A DNA stretch of 64,000 nucleotides from positions 5,363,501-5,427,500 of the forward strand of contig NC_088325.1 of assembly GCF_910592395.1 (NCBI RefSeq), written 5' to 3'. Shown piece by piece: positions 1 to 10,522 of this stretch. Origin of the DNA: Lineus longissimus (lineage: Eukaryota > Nemertea > Pilidiophora > Heteronemertea > Lineidae). The position numbers were made by a program, and so were the translations under genes. The notes beneath the pieces are model-generated. The model saw nothing but the letters and a program-made list of their open reading frames with translations, was not told the DNA's origin and did not search any database. Each line of letters begins with the position of its first letter. The first letter of the stretch is position 1.

Positions 1-306
1 ACCGGGAATACGAGCCCACGCGGTAAGGAACTGATAACGATACTCTAAAGATTTAAAAGATATGCTTTGTCTACATGGTCGGTGGATATAAAAACATGAT
101 TTGGGCCTAATCTATGCACTGTAGTTTTTCTACTCGAGTGTCTCGACCGATGCAATGCATGAACTGCAACGCGCAATATGCATTTGTTGTCATTTGAACA
201 GCACACGTGCGCTTGTTTACAATTTCTTTTCACATGACCTGCTATCGTGGATTGGATATATCACATTGACTTATGAGACCTGAGACTCAACTACGAAACT
301 CCTTGT
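1..306. other. no gene seen
   Basis: I see no splice-bounded coding exon, RNA gene or clear repeat here. Short open frames lack recognisable motifs. Confidence 0.4.
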
Positions 307-433
307 GTTGGTAGGTCGGTAGGTCGGTCGGTCAGCGTTTTTCCGGTTACCAAGCGAAAGGGATACTGCATATGTCGGTAGGTTGGCAGGTCGGTCGGTC
401 GGTCGGTCGGTCGGTCGGTCGGTCGGTGTTTTT
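307..433. repeat. GGTC tetranucleotide microsatellite
   Basis: Runs of GGTC/GGTA units occur at about 307-333 and 378-427. Each is followed by the same short string GTTTTTCCGGTTACC, so a larger unit (microsatellite plus flank) appears to be duplicated about 90 bp apart. Confidence 0.8.
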
Positions 434-598
434 CCGGTTACCTAAGGCAACTGTTGAAATATTTTGACCAGAAATCTCTGGTGATGCGAAGACGTCAAGT
501 CGGAAGTTTGAGCCGACGACGTAATCTCTCGGGCACTGGGCCAAATGTCCGATTTACATACACCCGCTGAAATTGTCACATAGTAGTCTCTCTGCCAC

Positions 599-1606
599 GG
601 TAGTTGATAAAGCTTGGAATCAGTGAAACCTTGGAACCAGTGATAAACCTTGGAATCAGTCCTAAAAATGCATAAAAACATGAAATAATGCCATTCGAAC
701 CTAACGTGGTTACGAATCAACATTTGGAGCTTATTCTTACATGATCAGATCGGAATTTTATGGTAATTTAGAAATCTGTCGCATATCCGATTCAATAGTC
801 TGTATTTTAGAACAACCCAGTTGTACCTCGCCTCCAGTGTACAGTACTGATCTCCCAAATATGGGAAGACACGCCCACCACACACCCATAATATGAACCA
901 ATAGCGCTCCGCTTATAAATACGCCACCACCACGCGGGGCCTATTTGAACTACGGATCGGTCTGTTCATACAGGGTGATACAGAGAAAATTGGGGGCCTG
1001 TCATGCATTATGCATGGATAAGGTTGACGACTATGTCTAGGCCTAATTGTCTATGATTGACTGATATTTTATAACAAACGATGAATAAAAGAAGCCTAGT
1101 CATGTATGTTTATTACCGAAGTTTGCGGATGAAAATTTCCTTCGCCGTGAGCGATTTCTTACATCTTCCAGTACGCATCGAGGGATGCAGAGATCTTTGT
1201 GACGTCACCAGTTCTAAGCGGTTTTTTTATTCACGTGTGTGTTTGTCCTATGATCTCGTGCATCTAGTACCGAGCATAATACTTTATCGTCTATGGAATA
1301 CAAAACAATCATAAAAACTAATTTTTGCTTCCATTGAAGAGAAATAAAATATTTTAACGACCACAGCGCATTGCCAATTGATGACGTCATCCTCCACATT
1401 AAAAATGTTGGCTTCTGAACTAACTGGCAAATTGCTATCAATAAAGTCAGCTGGGACGAGACTGTCAGTTGGGAGGGTATAAATCGTGGAAGGAACGCAC
1501 CCGATTTCCCGCGCTATTTGCACAGTGATTCCATGGTTTACATTGAATATTCCAAGGTTTATCAGTGTTTCCAAGGTTTCACTAATTCCATACTTTATCA
1601 ACTACC
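599..1606. mobile_element. non-autonomous TIR element, Mutator-like, 9-bp target duplication
   Basis: The left end begins GGTAGTTGATAAAG and continues with GGAATCAGTGAAACCTTGG-type sequence. The right end at 1606 is its near-perfect inverse over about 55 bp. Both outer sides carry the same 9 bases CTCTGCCAC (590-598 and 1607-1615), a target-site duplication. A 9-bp duplication with terminal inverted repeats fits Mutator-like (MULE) elements. The 1.0 kb interior has no convincing transposase, so it is probably mobilised in trans. The superfamily is inferred from duplication length only; the boundaries are seen directly. Confidence 0.8.
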
Positions 1607-1615
1607 CTCTGCCAC

Positions 1616-2087
1616 AGTGTGATCGTCAACACACTGACCCAGTGTGTATAGTGGATTGAAATGCCTTCTTGTTATGTTTCGATAAAAAAAACATTTTAAG
1701 GATGTCGTGATAGTTTTTTTTATAACACTGTGAAGTGTATTTGTGTCAAACAGATGCGTAATATAGATATAGATTTTAGCAATGAATGGCGCCGTCACGG
1801 GTGTCCAGTGTTGTCGTGATCCGTGATTATGTGACAGTACGACTGATCAAAGCGCCATTTCGCCTCACTTCAAACATGATTTGTGTATTTATGCAGGTTT
1901 CTCGCATGAATCTATTATCTCAGGCATATGATCTTCCACGGCGTCGCTCGGGCAATGAGAACCCTGTTTTAAGTTTTATGAATGGATCGTATTTTGGCAA
2001 AAATCAAGGAAAAAAAGCCGTTTCGCGAGCCTCCGTCCACTATTTAAAAAAAAATAGAACGTGCCTATCCAACCTCAGATACGTCCT
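1616..2087. other. intergenic, no gene seen
   Basis: The open frame on the + strand across 1786-2145 runs into the Harbinger terminal repeat and has no domain I recognise. Nothing else supportable is visible. Confidence 0.4.
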
Positions 2088-2229
2088 ACTAGGTCTGTCT
2101 CATGATAGAACGTTAGGGACAGACGGGAACCTAAGAAGTACCTAATTCAACGTACCATGCTTGTTAACTTTGATGCTATTGGTTACAAGAGCATTACCAC
2201 CAGGGCTGCGCTGCTGTGATGAATACATA

Positions 2230-3461
2230 TGTAACGACCGTCCTTGTCAATGGAATTGTCGTTAATGAGTTCCCGTCAACCCCTGGCAAAATGAATGAAC
2301 CTTCACCAGCGTTGACGAGAACCAGAGTTTGTGGGGGTGTGCATTGACCGATAAATTATAAGCGCTAGAATATACCCAAAATATGTTTATTATGAACAAA
2401 CTAGATTCCAGATTTCACTTCACATTCATCCAACCCAATAAACTGCATGGCCAACCAGATATGACCCCAGGTTACCCAAATTCCTTCTCACCACACTTGT
2501 TCTACCAACAACCCAGAAGCCTAAATTCCCCTGTCAAAACGACATCTAATTGGAGGAGAAATCACCTATTAATCAAAGTACCAGTCAGATGAACCAAAGC
2601 CAATGTAAATCTATACAGGGTGGCCCAAAACAGTTCACCAACCAAGACATGGAACACTCCGAACTAAGATTCCCCAGAACTTGTATCACCTGGAATCACT
2701 TTCTGATTATGTAACTCAAAACCTATGCCAAGCAGGGAAGTCAGAACAAGATTAAACACTATCAAAATCCAGTATAAAACAAGTGACATGATCATGACAT
2801 GTCGGACAGGAATTGTGGGCAACTTTGCCCAGCTTCTTCACACAAAGTTCCAACTCAAACAAACTAAAAGAAACCTCAGGAAAACCCGGTCAGTCTGGCC
2901 ATAACAGGATATTGACAAACCCAGCCCTAGAGGCACACGAAGGGGGTAAAATTATAGGTCACATGGCAGAAATACGGAACTCGGAATTTGAGGGTTTATA
3001 CTCACAAGAAAAGCCAAAAGTCAGCAAACGTTCCCATGTACATGACATACATGGTGAAGATTGGGCGTGTCACACCATGCAGCGGTTCAGAGAGATGAGA
3101 CAAAAATGTAGGCTCTACTCAGCCATAGGAACCAAGCAAAATCACAGAAAGAAAAGGTCTACCCGTCTGGTAGCAAGCGCGCTAGGTATGGACACTGATC
3201 AAAGCTAGGGCCCAGTTTTATACAGAAAGATTACCTCATCTCAACGAACCAATGCCTGCCGTAACAGCCAGAATTCACCAACCCTATTACAAAGTAAGCC
3301 ACACAAAAGAAGCTAAAATCATTAGCCCAGAACACAAAGGAGACCAACGATCATCACTTGAAAATACCTCAGGAGATTACCAAATTATAGGCCCAAGCAA
3401 ACCAGGTCAAAATTATGACATAACCATTAACCATGCAAGGCCCATAACGACTTCCGTTACA
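2230..3461 (-). repeat. 3' LTR of the Gypsy element
   Basis: 1232 bp, bounded by TGTAAC and GTTACA; the same sequence recurs at 7593-8824. It is the 3' LTR because the purine-rich tract and pol lie on its inner side on the minus strand. Its open frames (for example at 2383-2592) recur with every LTR copy and are not regarded as genes. Confidence 0.9.
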
Positions 3462-3480
3462 ACTACCCCCCTCCCTCTAA
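3462..3480 (-). other. polypurine tract of the Gypsy element
   Basis: Read on the minus strand the 19 bases next to the 3' LTR are almost all purines (AGAGGGAGGGGGG core). This is the expected plus-strand primer site and fixes the element's orientation. Confidence 0.8.
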
Positions 3481-3663
3481 AAATGTCATGCCCTCATGAC
3501 ATCAAAAATGCACAAAATATCAAAACATGTTCAAATACAAAGTCACCAAACATCACGACACATCTGGAAAACAAGCAGAAAAATTACTATATGCTCTTCA
3601 GTTTCCCATCTCATCTCCTAAACCTGGAAAATGACAGAAATTATCTAAATTACTATGATTCCA

Positions 3664-6006
3664 TCACGTCCCTTCAAGGTTGACCCTGGAAAGGCTGAAA
3701 TTTCTGCATCTCATTACAAAATCATTTCGAAATCGAAATGGCAGTTCTATTTTCCGACCCCTCCTAGTACGGATTGGCGAGACCGCAGGCACAACAACCA
3801 CAGGCTCGGTTTCCACTTCCACATCCTCCGGGTCAAAGTCTATCGCATCATCCTGCCACTCCACTTCTCCTGGTACATCTCTCCCAGATTCTGGAACAGT
3901 CACAGTCACATCACGCGGTTCAACAGCAGCAGCCGCTTGCTCAGTATTTGACTGAGACAACTGCTCAGGCGCCACTTGATCTGAGTAACACGGTTTTAGC
4001 CTATTGAAATGCACTACGTACGATTTGCGTCCGCCCTCCAGCTGAATCTTAAAATTCACGTCTGATAGCACTTTCACTATCACGAATGGTCCAGTCCACG
4101 GCTTATGCAACTTCCGACTCAATCCACGCTTGACCGCCGGCGAATGCAACCAAACACGATCTCCTAACTCGAACTTTTTCCCATGCTTCCTCGAATCGTA
4201 CACCACTTTCTGTCTCTTGTGTGCGGCACCCAAACTCTCCTCAACCATGTCAAAAGCCGACCTCATTCTCTGCTCAACATCCTCTGCGTAAGTACCAACG
4301 TCATCACACGGCTCACCAGGTGGTCTACCAGCAACGAACGACAACGGCGTCACCATCTCTCGTCCCAACATCAACCGTGCAGGCGTGAAACCAGTGGACT
4401 CCTGGACGCTAGAATTGTAAGCATATTGAATCATTGGCAAGTATTCCACCCAGTCTCTCTGATGATCATCAACAAACTTCGACAAAGCCGTGCAAAGTGT
4501 TCTCATATATCGTTCTGCCAAACCATCACCTTGTGGGTGGTAACTCGTAGTTCGGGTTTTCAAGATTCCTAAAATCTTAGCAAGCTCAGACATAAGATTC
4601 GACTCAAAATTAGGCCCTTTATCAGAATGCCAGCTCCATGGGATTCCGAACCTAGTGATGAAATTGTCAACTAAAACTCTGGCTACCACAGCAGCCTCCT
4701 GACAAGGTAAAGGATACAATTCTACCCACTTTGTCAGATAGTCCTGGACGACCAAAATCACGCGATTGTAATCTTTACCAGCCGGAAACGGTCCAACGAT
4801 GTCCATTCCAATCCTATCAAGCGGTCTGCAAACCAACATGTCCTGAAGAGGTGCTCGCCTATGAGGTATCGGACTACGACGCCGCTCACATGTCCTGCAC
4901 TTCTTGATCTGCTCCTTCACAAACGCATCCAAGCCTGTAAAATAGAAAGTCTGACGTATACGCCTTAGGGTTTTATGCACCCCAAAATGACCAGCTGTGT
5001 TATCAGAGTGTCCCAATCGGAAAATTTCTAATTTCATACTATCAGGAACCACTACACGAAGTTCACTACTGTTCTCTCTCATTGACTCCCATCTGTAGTA
5101 AACCAAATCATTCTTCAGTTCTAACTGACCAAACACCGACCACCAACGACGAAGGGCGAATGAGAACTGGAGCAACTTCGATTTCGGCGGACGTTCTCCA
5201 GCTTCCAACCACTTCCGAACAGTCTTTAGGTCACCATCAGCTTTCTGCGCCTCCACTATACCTGCAGGAGCATCAACATCTATTCTCAAAACACGACAAA
5301 ACTCAGACTCAGGGCTAGCTAAACTACATGTACGAGTGCATTCCTCAGCTTCCACCTGGGTACTCAGATCCTCTATAATTGATTCTTGAATGTCACTTAT
5401 TGGTTCACTAATGGAATGTTCATGCTCTTCACCCTCCTCCAGGGGATATCTACTTAAACTGTCCGCATTTACATGCTTCTCACCTGGCCTATGCATAATC
5501 TTAAACCGGAATGAAGCCAAATACTCCAACCAGCGAGCAACCTGACCTTCTGGGTCTTTAAAATTAAACAGCCAGCGTAAGGAACCATGATCTGTTCTCA
5601 GTACGAACTCCTTCCCCACCAGGTAATGTCGGAATTGCTTGATGAAATAAACTACCGCCAGCAGTTCACGGCGTGTGACAGAGTAGTTTCTCTCAGCTTT
5701 CGACAAAACCCGGCTGCCATAAGCCACAACTTGTTCACCCCCAGACTCATTCACCTGTCCTAAGATTCCAGAGATACTATGACCACTAGCATCCGTATCC
5801 AAAATAAACTCTTTCCTTGGATCAGGATAGGCTAACACCGGAGCGGTACACAACTTTTCCTTCAACAATTCAAATGCACGTTCACACTCAGCTGTCCATA
5901 CCCAATCCACCTGTTTCTTTGTCAATTTATATAACGGGGTAGCAATCTCCCCAAACCGTAGCACAAAACGACGATAATACGCACAAAGGCCCAAGAAACA
6001 TACCAC
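3664..6006 (-). pseudogene. Ty3/Gypsy pol fragment: RT tail, RNase H, integrase
   Basis: An open frame of about 780 codons starts abruptly inside the reverse transcriptase thumb/connection (FLGLCAYYRRF at residues 4-14), so the catalytic RT domain is gone. RNase H follows (FILDTDASG near 67-75, RTDHGSLRW further on). Next are the HHCC zinc finger of integrase (GHFGVHKT ... CRTCERR), the integrase core with its three acidic positions (GMDIVGPF, HSDKGPNF, GLAERYMRTL), and a C-terminal GPY/F-type module (WTGPFVIVKV). There is no chromodomain. The family is retrotransposon Pol of the 412/mdg type. The frame opens with GTG at a junction to foreign sequence, so no functional start is present. Confidence 0.9.
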
Positions 6007-6015
6007 TATACTACA

Positions 6016-6412
6016 GGGCCACCCTGTATAGATTTACATTGGCTTTGGTTCATCTGACTGGTACTTTGATTAATAGGTGATTTCTCCTCCAATTAGATGT
6101 CGTTTTGACAGGGGAATTTAGGCTTCTGGGTTGTTGGTAGAACAAGTGTGGTGAGAAGGAATTTGGGTAACCTGGGGTCATATCTGGTTGGCCATGCAGT
6201 TTATTGGGTTGGATGAATGTGAAGTGAAATCTGGAATCTAGTTTGTTCATAATAAACATATTTTGGGTATATTCTAGCGCTTATAATTTATCGGTCAATG
6301 CACACCCCCACAAACTCTGGTTCTCGTCAACGCTGGTGAAGGTTCATTCATTTTGCCAGGGGTTGACGGGAACTCATTAACGACAATTCCATTGACAAGG
6401 ACGGTCGTTACA
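6016..6412 (+). repeat. inverted LTR fragment (397 bp)
   Basis: This is the reverse complement of LTR positions 2230-2626. It ends in TTACA at 6412 and is followed by the primer-binding-site sequence ATTGGCACCCGCG, exactly as a 5' LTR end is followed by its PBS. It is therefore the tail of a 5' LTR plus PBS in the opposite orientation to the host element. Confidence 0.85.
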
Positions 6413-6425
6413 ATTGGCACCCGCG
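6413..6425 (+). other. primer binding site copy
   Basis: ATTGGCACCCGCG here also occurs, inverted, next to the intact 5' LTR at 7580-7592. A TGG start next to the LTR is typical of a site pairing with a tRNA 3' CCA end. Confidence 0.65.
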
Positions 6426-6674
6426 TGGGGGCGTGCATTGACCGATAAATTATAAGCGCTAGAATATACCCAAAATATGTTTATTATGAACAAACTAGAT
6501 TCCAGATTTCACTTCACATTCATCCAACCCAATAAACTGCATGGCCAACCAGATATGACCCCAGGTTACCCAAATTCCTTCTCACCACACTTGTTCTACC
6601 AACAACCCAGAAGCCTAAATTCCCCTGTCAAAACGACATCTAATTGGAGGAGAAATCACCTATTAATCAAAGTA
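6425..6674 (-). repeat. LTR fragment forming a foldback with 6062-6311
   Basis: This 250-bp stretch matches LTR positions 2331-2580 in the outer LTR orientation. It is the inverse of 6062-6311, giving a hairpin with 250-bp arms and a 113-bp loop containing the PBS. The entry point shows a short overlap (GTGGGGG) between PBS-side and LTR sequence. This is the expected form of a snap-back or template-switched cDNA. Confidence 0.8.
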
Positions 6675-6737
6675 TAGTGGTAAGTATCCCCGCCTGTCAC
6701 GCGGGAGACCCGGGTTCGATTCCCGGCCGGAGAACCA
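6671..6737 (+). pseudogene. truncated tRNA-Asp(GUC) copy with 3' CCA
   Basis: The stretch reads as a eukaryotic tRNA-Asp lacking about its first nine bases: D-arm (GTATAGTGGTAAGTAT), anticodon stem CCCGC/GCGGG with loop CTGTCAC (anticodon GTC at 6696-6698), T-arm CCGGG TTCGATT CCCGG, the 3' acceptor strand, and a terminal CCA at 6735-6737. Animal tRNA genes do not encode CCA, so its presence suggests copying from mature tRNA by reverse transcriptase. The final A is shared with the following pol sequence (ATGG), so the CCA is not wholly independent. The left edge shares AGTA with the adjoining LTR. Confidence 0.85.
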
Positions 6738-7397
6738 TGGTGACGCCGTTGTCGTTCGTTGCTGGTAGACCACCTGGTGAGCCGTGTGATGACGTTGGTA
6801 CTTACGCAGAGGATGTTGAGCAGAGAATGAGGTCGGCTTTTGACATGGTTGAGGAGAGTTTGGGTGCCGCACACAAGAGACAGAAAGTGGTGTACGATTC
6901 GAGGAAGCATGGGAAAAAGTTCGAGTTAGGAGATCGTGTTTGGTTGCATTCGCCGGCGGTCAAGCGTGGATTGAGTCGGAAGTTGCATAAGCCGTGGACT
7001 GGACCATTCGTGATAGTGAAAGTGCTATCAGACGTGAATTTTAAGATTCAGCTGGAGGGCGGACGCAAATCGTACGTAGTGCATTTCAATAGGCTAAAAC
7101 CGTGTTACTCAGATCAAGTGGCGCCTGAGCAGTTGTCTCAGTCAAATACTGAGCAAGCGGCTGCTGCTGTTGAACCGCGTGATGTGACTGTGACTGTTCC
7201 AGAATCTGGGAGAGATGTACCAGGAGAAGTGGAGTGGCAGGATGATGCGATAGACTTTGACCCGGAGGATGTGGAAGTGGAAACCGAGCCTGTGGTTGTT
7301 GTGCCTGCGGTCTCGCCAATCCGTACTAGGAGGGGTCGGAAAATAGAACTGCCATTTCGATTTCGAAATGATTTTGTAATGAGATGCAGAAATTTCA
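6737..7397 (+). pseudogene. inverted duplicate of the Gypsy pol 3' end
   Basis: This 661-bp stretch is the reverse complement of 3696-4356 and encodes the same integrase C-terminus (GPY/F module and the acidic tail). It starts exactly where the tRNA fragment ends. The enclosing open frame (6644-7546) begins in LTR sequence and ends in leader sequence, so it is not a natural gene. With 3696-4356 it makes a long inverted repeat that could form a cruciform. Confidence 0.88.
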
Positions 7398-7592
7398 AAA
7401 AGTTTCCCATGATACATTTAAACCAGCAATATTACCTTGACAAAAAAAAAACACACGTCAGCCAAAAACAGGCTACCTCCCCCCTCCAACAAGTGTCACG
7501 ACCCAGTGACAACTCACAGGAAGCAGAAAAAGTGAAATATAGATAGCAATTAGTAAGTATTACCGGCCAATGAAAACCACGCGGGTGCCAAT
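7398..7592 (-). other. Gypsy 5' leader and primer binding site
   Basis: Read on the minus strand, the 5' LTR (ending at 7593) is followed by ATTGGCACCCGCGTGG, the presumed PBS, and a short non-coding leader. The leader includes a C-rich block and an A-run, then stops where the inverted pol copy begins. Confidence 0.65.
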
Positions 7593-8824
7593 TGTAACGA
7601 CCGTCCTTGTCAATGGAATTGTCGTTAATGAGTTCCCGTCAACCCCTGGCAAAATGAATGAACCTTCACCAGCGTTGACGAGAACCAGAGTTTGTGGGGG
7701 TGTGCATTGACCGATAAATTATAAGCGCTAGAATATACCCAAAATATGTTTATTATGAACAAACTAGATTCCAGATTTCACTTCACATTCATCCAACCCA
7801 ATAAACTGCATGGCCAACCAGATATGACCCCAGGTTACCCAAATTCCTTCTCACCACACTTGTTCTACCAACAACCCAGAAGCCTAAATTCCCCTGTCAA
7901 AACGACATCTAATTGGAGGAGAAATCACCTATTAATCAAAGTACCAGTCAGATGAACCAAAGCCAATGTAAATCTATACAGGGTGGCCCAAAACAGTTCA
8001 CCAACCAAGACATGGAACACTCCGAACTAAGATTCCCCAGAACTTGTATCACCTGGAATCACTTTCTGATTATGTAACTCAAAACCTATGCCAAGCAGGG
8101 AAGTCAGAACAAGATTAAACACTATCAAAATCCAGTATAAAACAAGTGACATGATCATGACATGTCGGACAGGAATTGTGGGCAACTTTGCCCAGCTTCT
8201 TCACACAAAGTTCCAACTCAAACAAACTAAAAGAAACCTCAGGAAAACCCGGTCAGTCTGGCCATAACAGGATATTGACAAACCCAGCCCTAGAGGCACA
8301 CGAAGGGGGTAAAATTATAGGTCACATGGCAGAAATACGGAACTCGGAATTTGAGGGTTTATACTCACAAGAAAAGCCAAAAGTCAGCAAACGTTCCCAT
8401 GTACATGACATACATGGTGAAGATTGGGCGTGTCACACCATGCAGCGGTTCAGAGAGATGAGACAAAAATGTAGGCTCTACTCAGCCATAGGAACCAAGC
8501 AAAATCACAGAAAGAAAAGGTCTACCCGTCTGGTAGCAAGCGCGCTAGGTATGGACACTGATCAAAGCTAGGGCCCAGTTTTATACAGAAAGATTACCTC
8601 ATCTCAACGAACCAATGCCTGCCGTAACAGCCAGAATTCACCAACCCTATTACAAAGTAAGCCACACAAAAGAAGCTAAAATCATTAGCCCAGAACACAA
8701 AGGAGACCAACGATCATCACTTGAAAATACCTCAGGAGATTACCAAATTATAGGCCCAAGCAAACCAGGTCAAAATTATGACATAACCATTAACCATGCA
8801 AGGCCCATAACGACTTCCGTTACA
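7593..8824 (-). repeat. 5' LTR of the Gypsy element
   Basis: 1232 bp, the same length as the 3' LTR and visually near-identical. It is bounded by TGTAAC/GTTACA and followed by CATA, the target duplication, then the interrupted Harbinger sequence. Confidence 0.9.
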
Positions 8825-9324
8825 CATATGTAAGGTCCTTCTTCTGATTGGTGGTCACCAAAGCACATTAGGAACGCCCACCTATACATACAATAGCTTT
8901 TTGACAACGTGCGTTGGTTAACTGTCAATGAAGGGAAATTGATGTTACCGATGTTACCGAATAGGCCTTGTTATAGACAAGCGGTCAATTATTGATAAAA
9001 GCCTGGTTGGCTCGTATTAACCAAATTGAGTGTCTTTTTATTATCTAAGCAGTTACTATGCAAAAGAAACCGGCCCATTGTTGGACTGTGGCTGAGTAAC
9101 AGTAACACGTTATGACTATGATATGGGTCTAGTTTTAGCGCGGTTTTTAGTACAGTGTTGTCGAAGTGAACGAACAGTCATGTGTGATAGAGTGCTTGTT
9201 GGCATGGAGGAGATGGCCCTTCTCCGGAAAGGGTACCAGCGACATAGAAATAATTATGTTCGCATTCTAGGCCACATCCGGCAAAATGTCAACCGTTTGC
9301 CGAAACGCACAAGGGCATTACACG

Positions 9325-10113
9325 CTAAGCGAACCGCAAAACAACTCCGACAATGATAAGAGAAGTTATTGCAAGAGAAATTGCTGAGTTAGTACATGTA
9401 TCGTATACCCCCCTCCATAAACGCACCCGCACCCCACACAACAATAGCACAGTAACAAAGGGGCCACTTCCATATACCGATTTTTCAAGGGGAGCACAAC
9501 TCATTCCACAATTGTCGATAATGACCTGAGTGCTGATACAAGTGTGGACATGGCCACTGTAGAACAGGTGGGGATCCTCAGTTTCTGGGATCTCGATTGC
9601 ATGTACCGTTCCATCTATCGCCCCAACAGCATCTGGAATAGTATCCCAGTTGCCCCGCAGTTGTTCCCACTCTTCATCAGTCGGCCATGTTATATCGGCT
9701 TGAAAATAAGTCCACAAAACATCTGTCATAAAATAAAGTTCCCTGCAAACAGATTGCTTGCTGATATCAAACATTGCACTCATCGCAACAATGTCCGGAT
9801 ATTTCTTGATCCAATAGAAAAGGAGTAAACGGTTCTCCACCGACAGCAAATGATCTCGGTACCGTCCTGGCCTGTTTTCCAGAAGGGGCGTAATGTCCTC
9901 TACGAGGTGCTGGAAAGAGGCCACTGTCTCACCTGATAGATACCAAAAGTCCATCTGGTGGTTTCTAATCCTGGTAAAGACGTCGTTACCACCGTATGGA
10001 CCATTTGGTTGATTGGTGAGAACTTCATCAAGTCTTGGAGGCACTTCTAAATTATGAAATGCTGGTGTAAGCAAAACTGGTGGCGGTGGTATGGGCGGCG
10101 GAGCAGCGAACAA
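9325..10113 (-). pseudogene. PIF/Harbinger transposase, truncated (copy 1)
   Basis: The N-terminal part is proline-rich (PPPIPPPPV), followed by a helical region typical of Harbinger nucleases (RDHLLSVENRLLLF, then FDISKQSVCREL). The first catalytic Asp lies in GAIDGTVHAI and a candidate second in TQVIIDNCG. After that the frame leaves the family, and the last acidic residue of the DDE triad is missing. About 260 codons are open against roughly 350-400 for intact relatives. A 77-codon + strand frame at 9123-9356 in the same element is of unknown value. Confidence 0.85.
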
Positions 10114-10522
10114 AACATCCTAATTCTCTCCATGGTGAAAGTAGCGTGAGGCCAAGCGACTGCTGGCCAACACAAACCATGGCAATTAAATGTTATCAAT
10201 AATCAATTCAATTTCGGACAAAGGAATGATATTTTATTGACCATTTTCAATGCGTGTCTAATCATGTCACCACAGGGATAAAGCTAGACGCATAATAAAG
10301 GAAAATTACATGAACCTTCCCATATGGGCGGTCTATTGCCATTGAATGCAATTATTCAGTGCAAAGATCATTGTTATATGGCCGGCCTCCATTCAGAACT
10401 TGGAACGCAAACGTACTCCACGTGACATGTGAAGGCCTATTAGATTAATCCTACTACGCGTCCATGGACGTTGATTTTGGTTCCCGTCCGTCCCTTACGT
10501 TCTGTTATGAGACAGACCTACT

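Larger units (their letters stand above)
2230..8824 (-). mobile_element. rearranged Ty3/Gypsy LTR retrotransposon inserted in Harbinger copy 1
   Basis: Two 1232-bp LTRs (2230-3461 and 7593-8824) in the same orientation bound the element. LTR ends are TGTAAC/GTTACA and the flanks repeat CATA (2226-2229 and 8825-8828). On the minus strand the order is 5' LTR (8824 to 7593), primer binding site, a scrambled segment, a pol piece (6006 to 3664), a polypurine tract, then the 3' LTR. Gag, protease and most of reverse transcriptase are missing; their place is taken by inverted LTR pieces, a tRNA-Asp fragment and an inverted copy of the pol 3' end. The equal LTR lengths and near identity suggest recent insertion of an already defective template. 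Confidence 0.88.
2091..10519 (-). mobile_element. PIF/Harbinger element, copy 1 (split by an LTR element)
   Basis: Terminal inverted repeats begin AGGTCTGTCTCAT at 2091 and end in the inverse ATGAGACAGACCT at 10519; similarity extends about 40 bp inward. Flanking triplets are ACT on both sides (2088-2090 and 10520-10522), matching the 3-bp target duplication of PIF/Harbinger. The element is cut after 2229 by the Gypsy-type element at 2230-8824 and resumes at 8825 with a duplicated CATA. Without that insert it is about 1.83 kb. The minus strand carries a truncated transposase (9325-10113). Copy 2 at 10523 aligns to both halves and proves they belong together. Confidence 0.85.

Noticed and set aside
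2383-2592. Open frame repeated at 2383, 6050 (-), 6477 and 7746 encoding a 66-69 residue peptide
   Set aside because: It lies within the LTR and its fragments; repetition reflects LTR copies, and there is no domain or start context to suggest a protein.
6644-7546. 300-codon frame reading through LTR, tRNA-Asp and pol sequence
   Set aside because: A chimera of unrelated pieces, including an inverted pol copy; not a natural gene.
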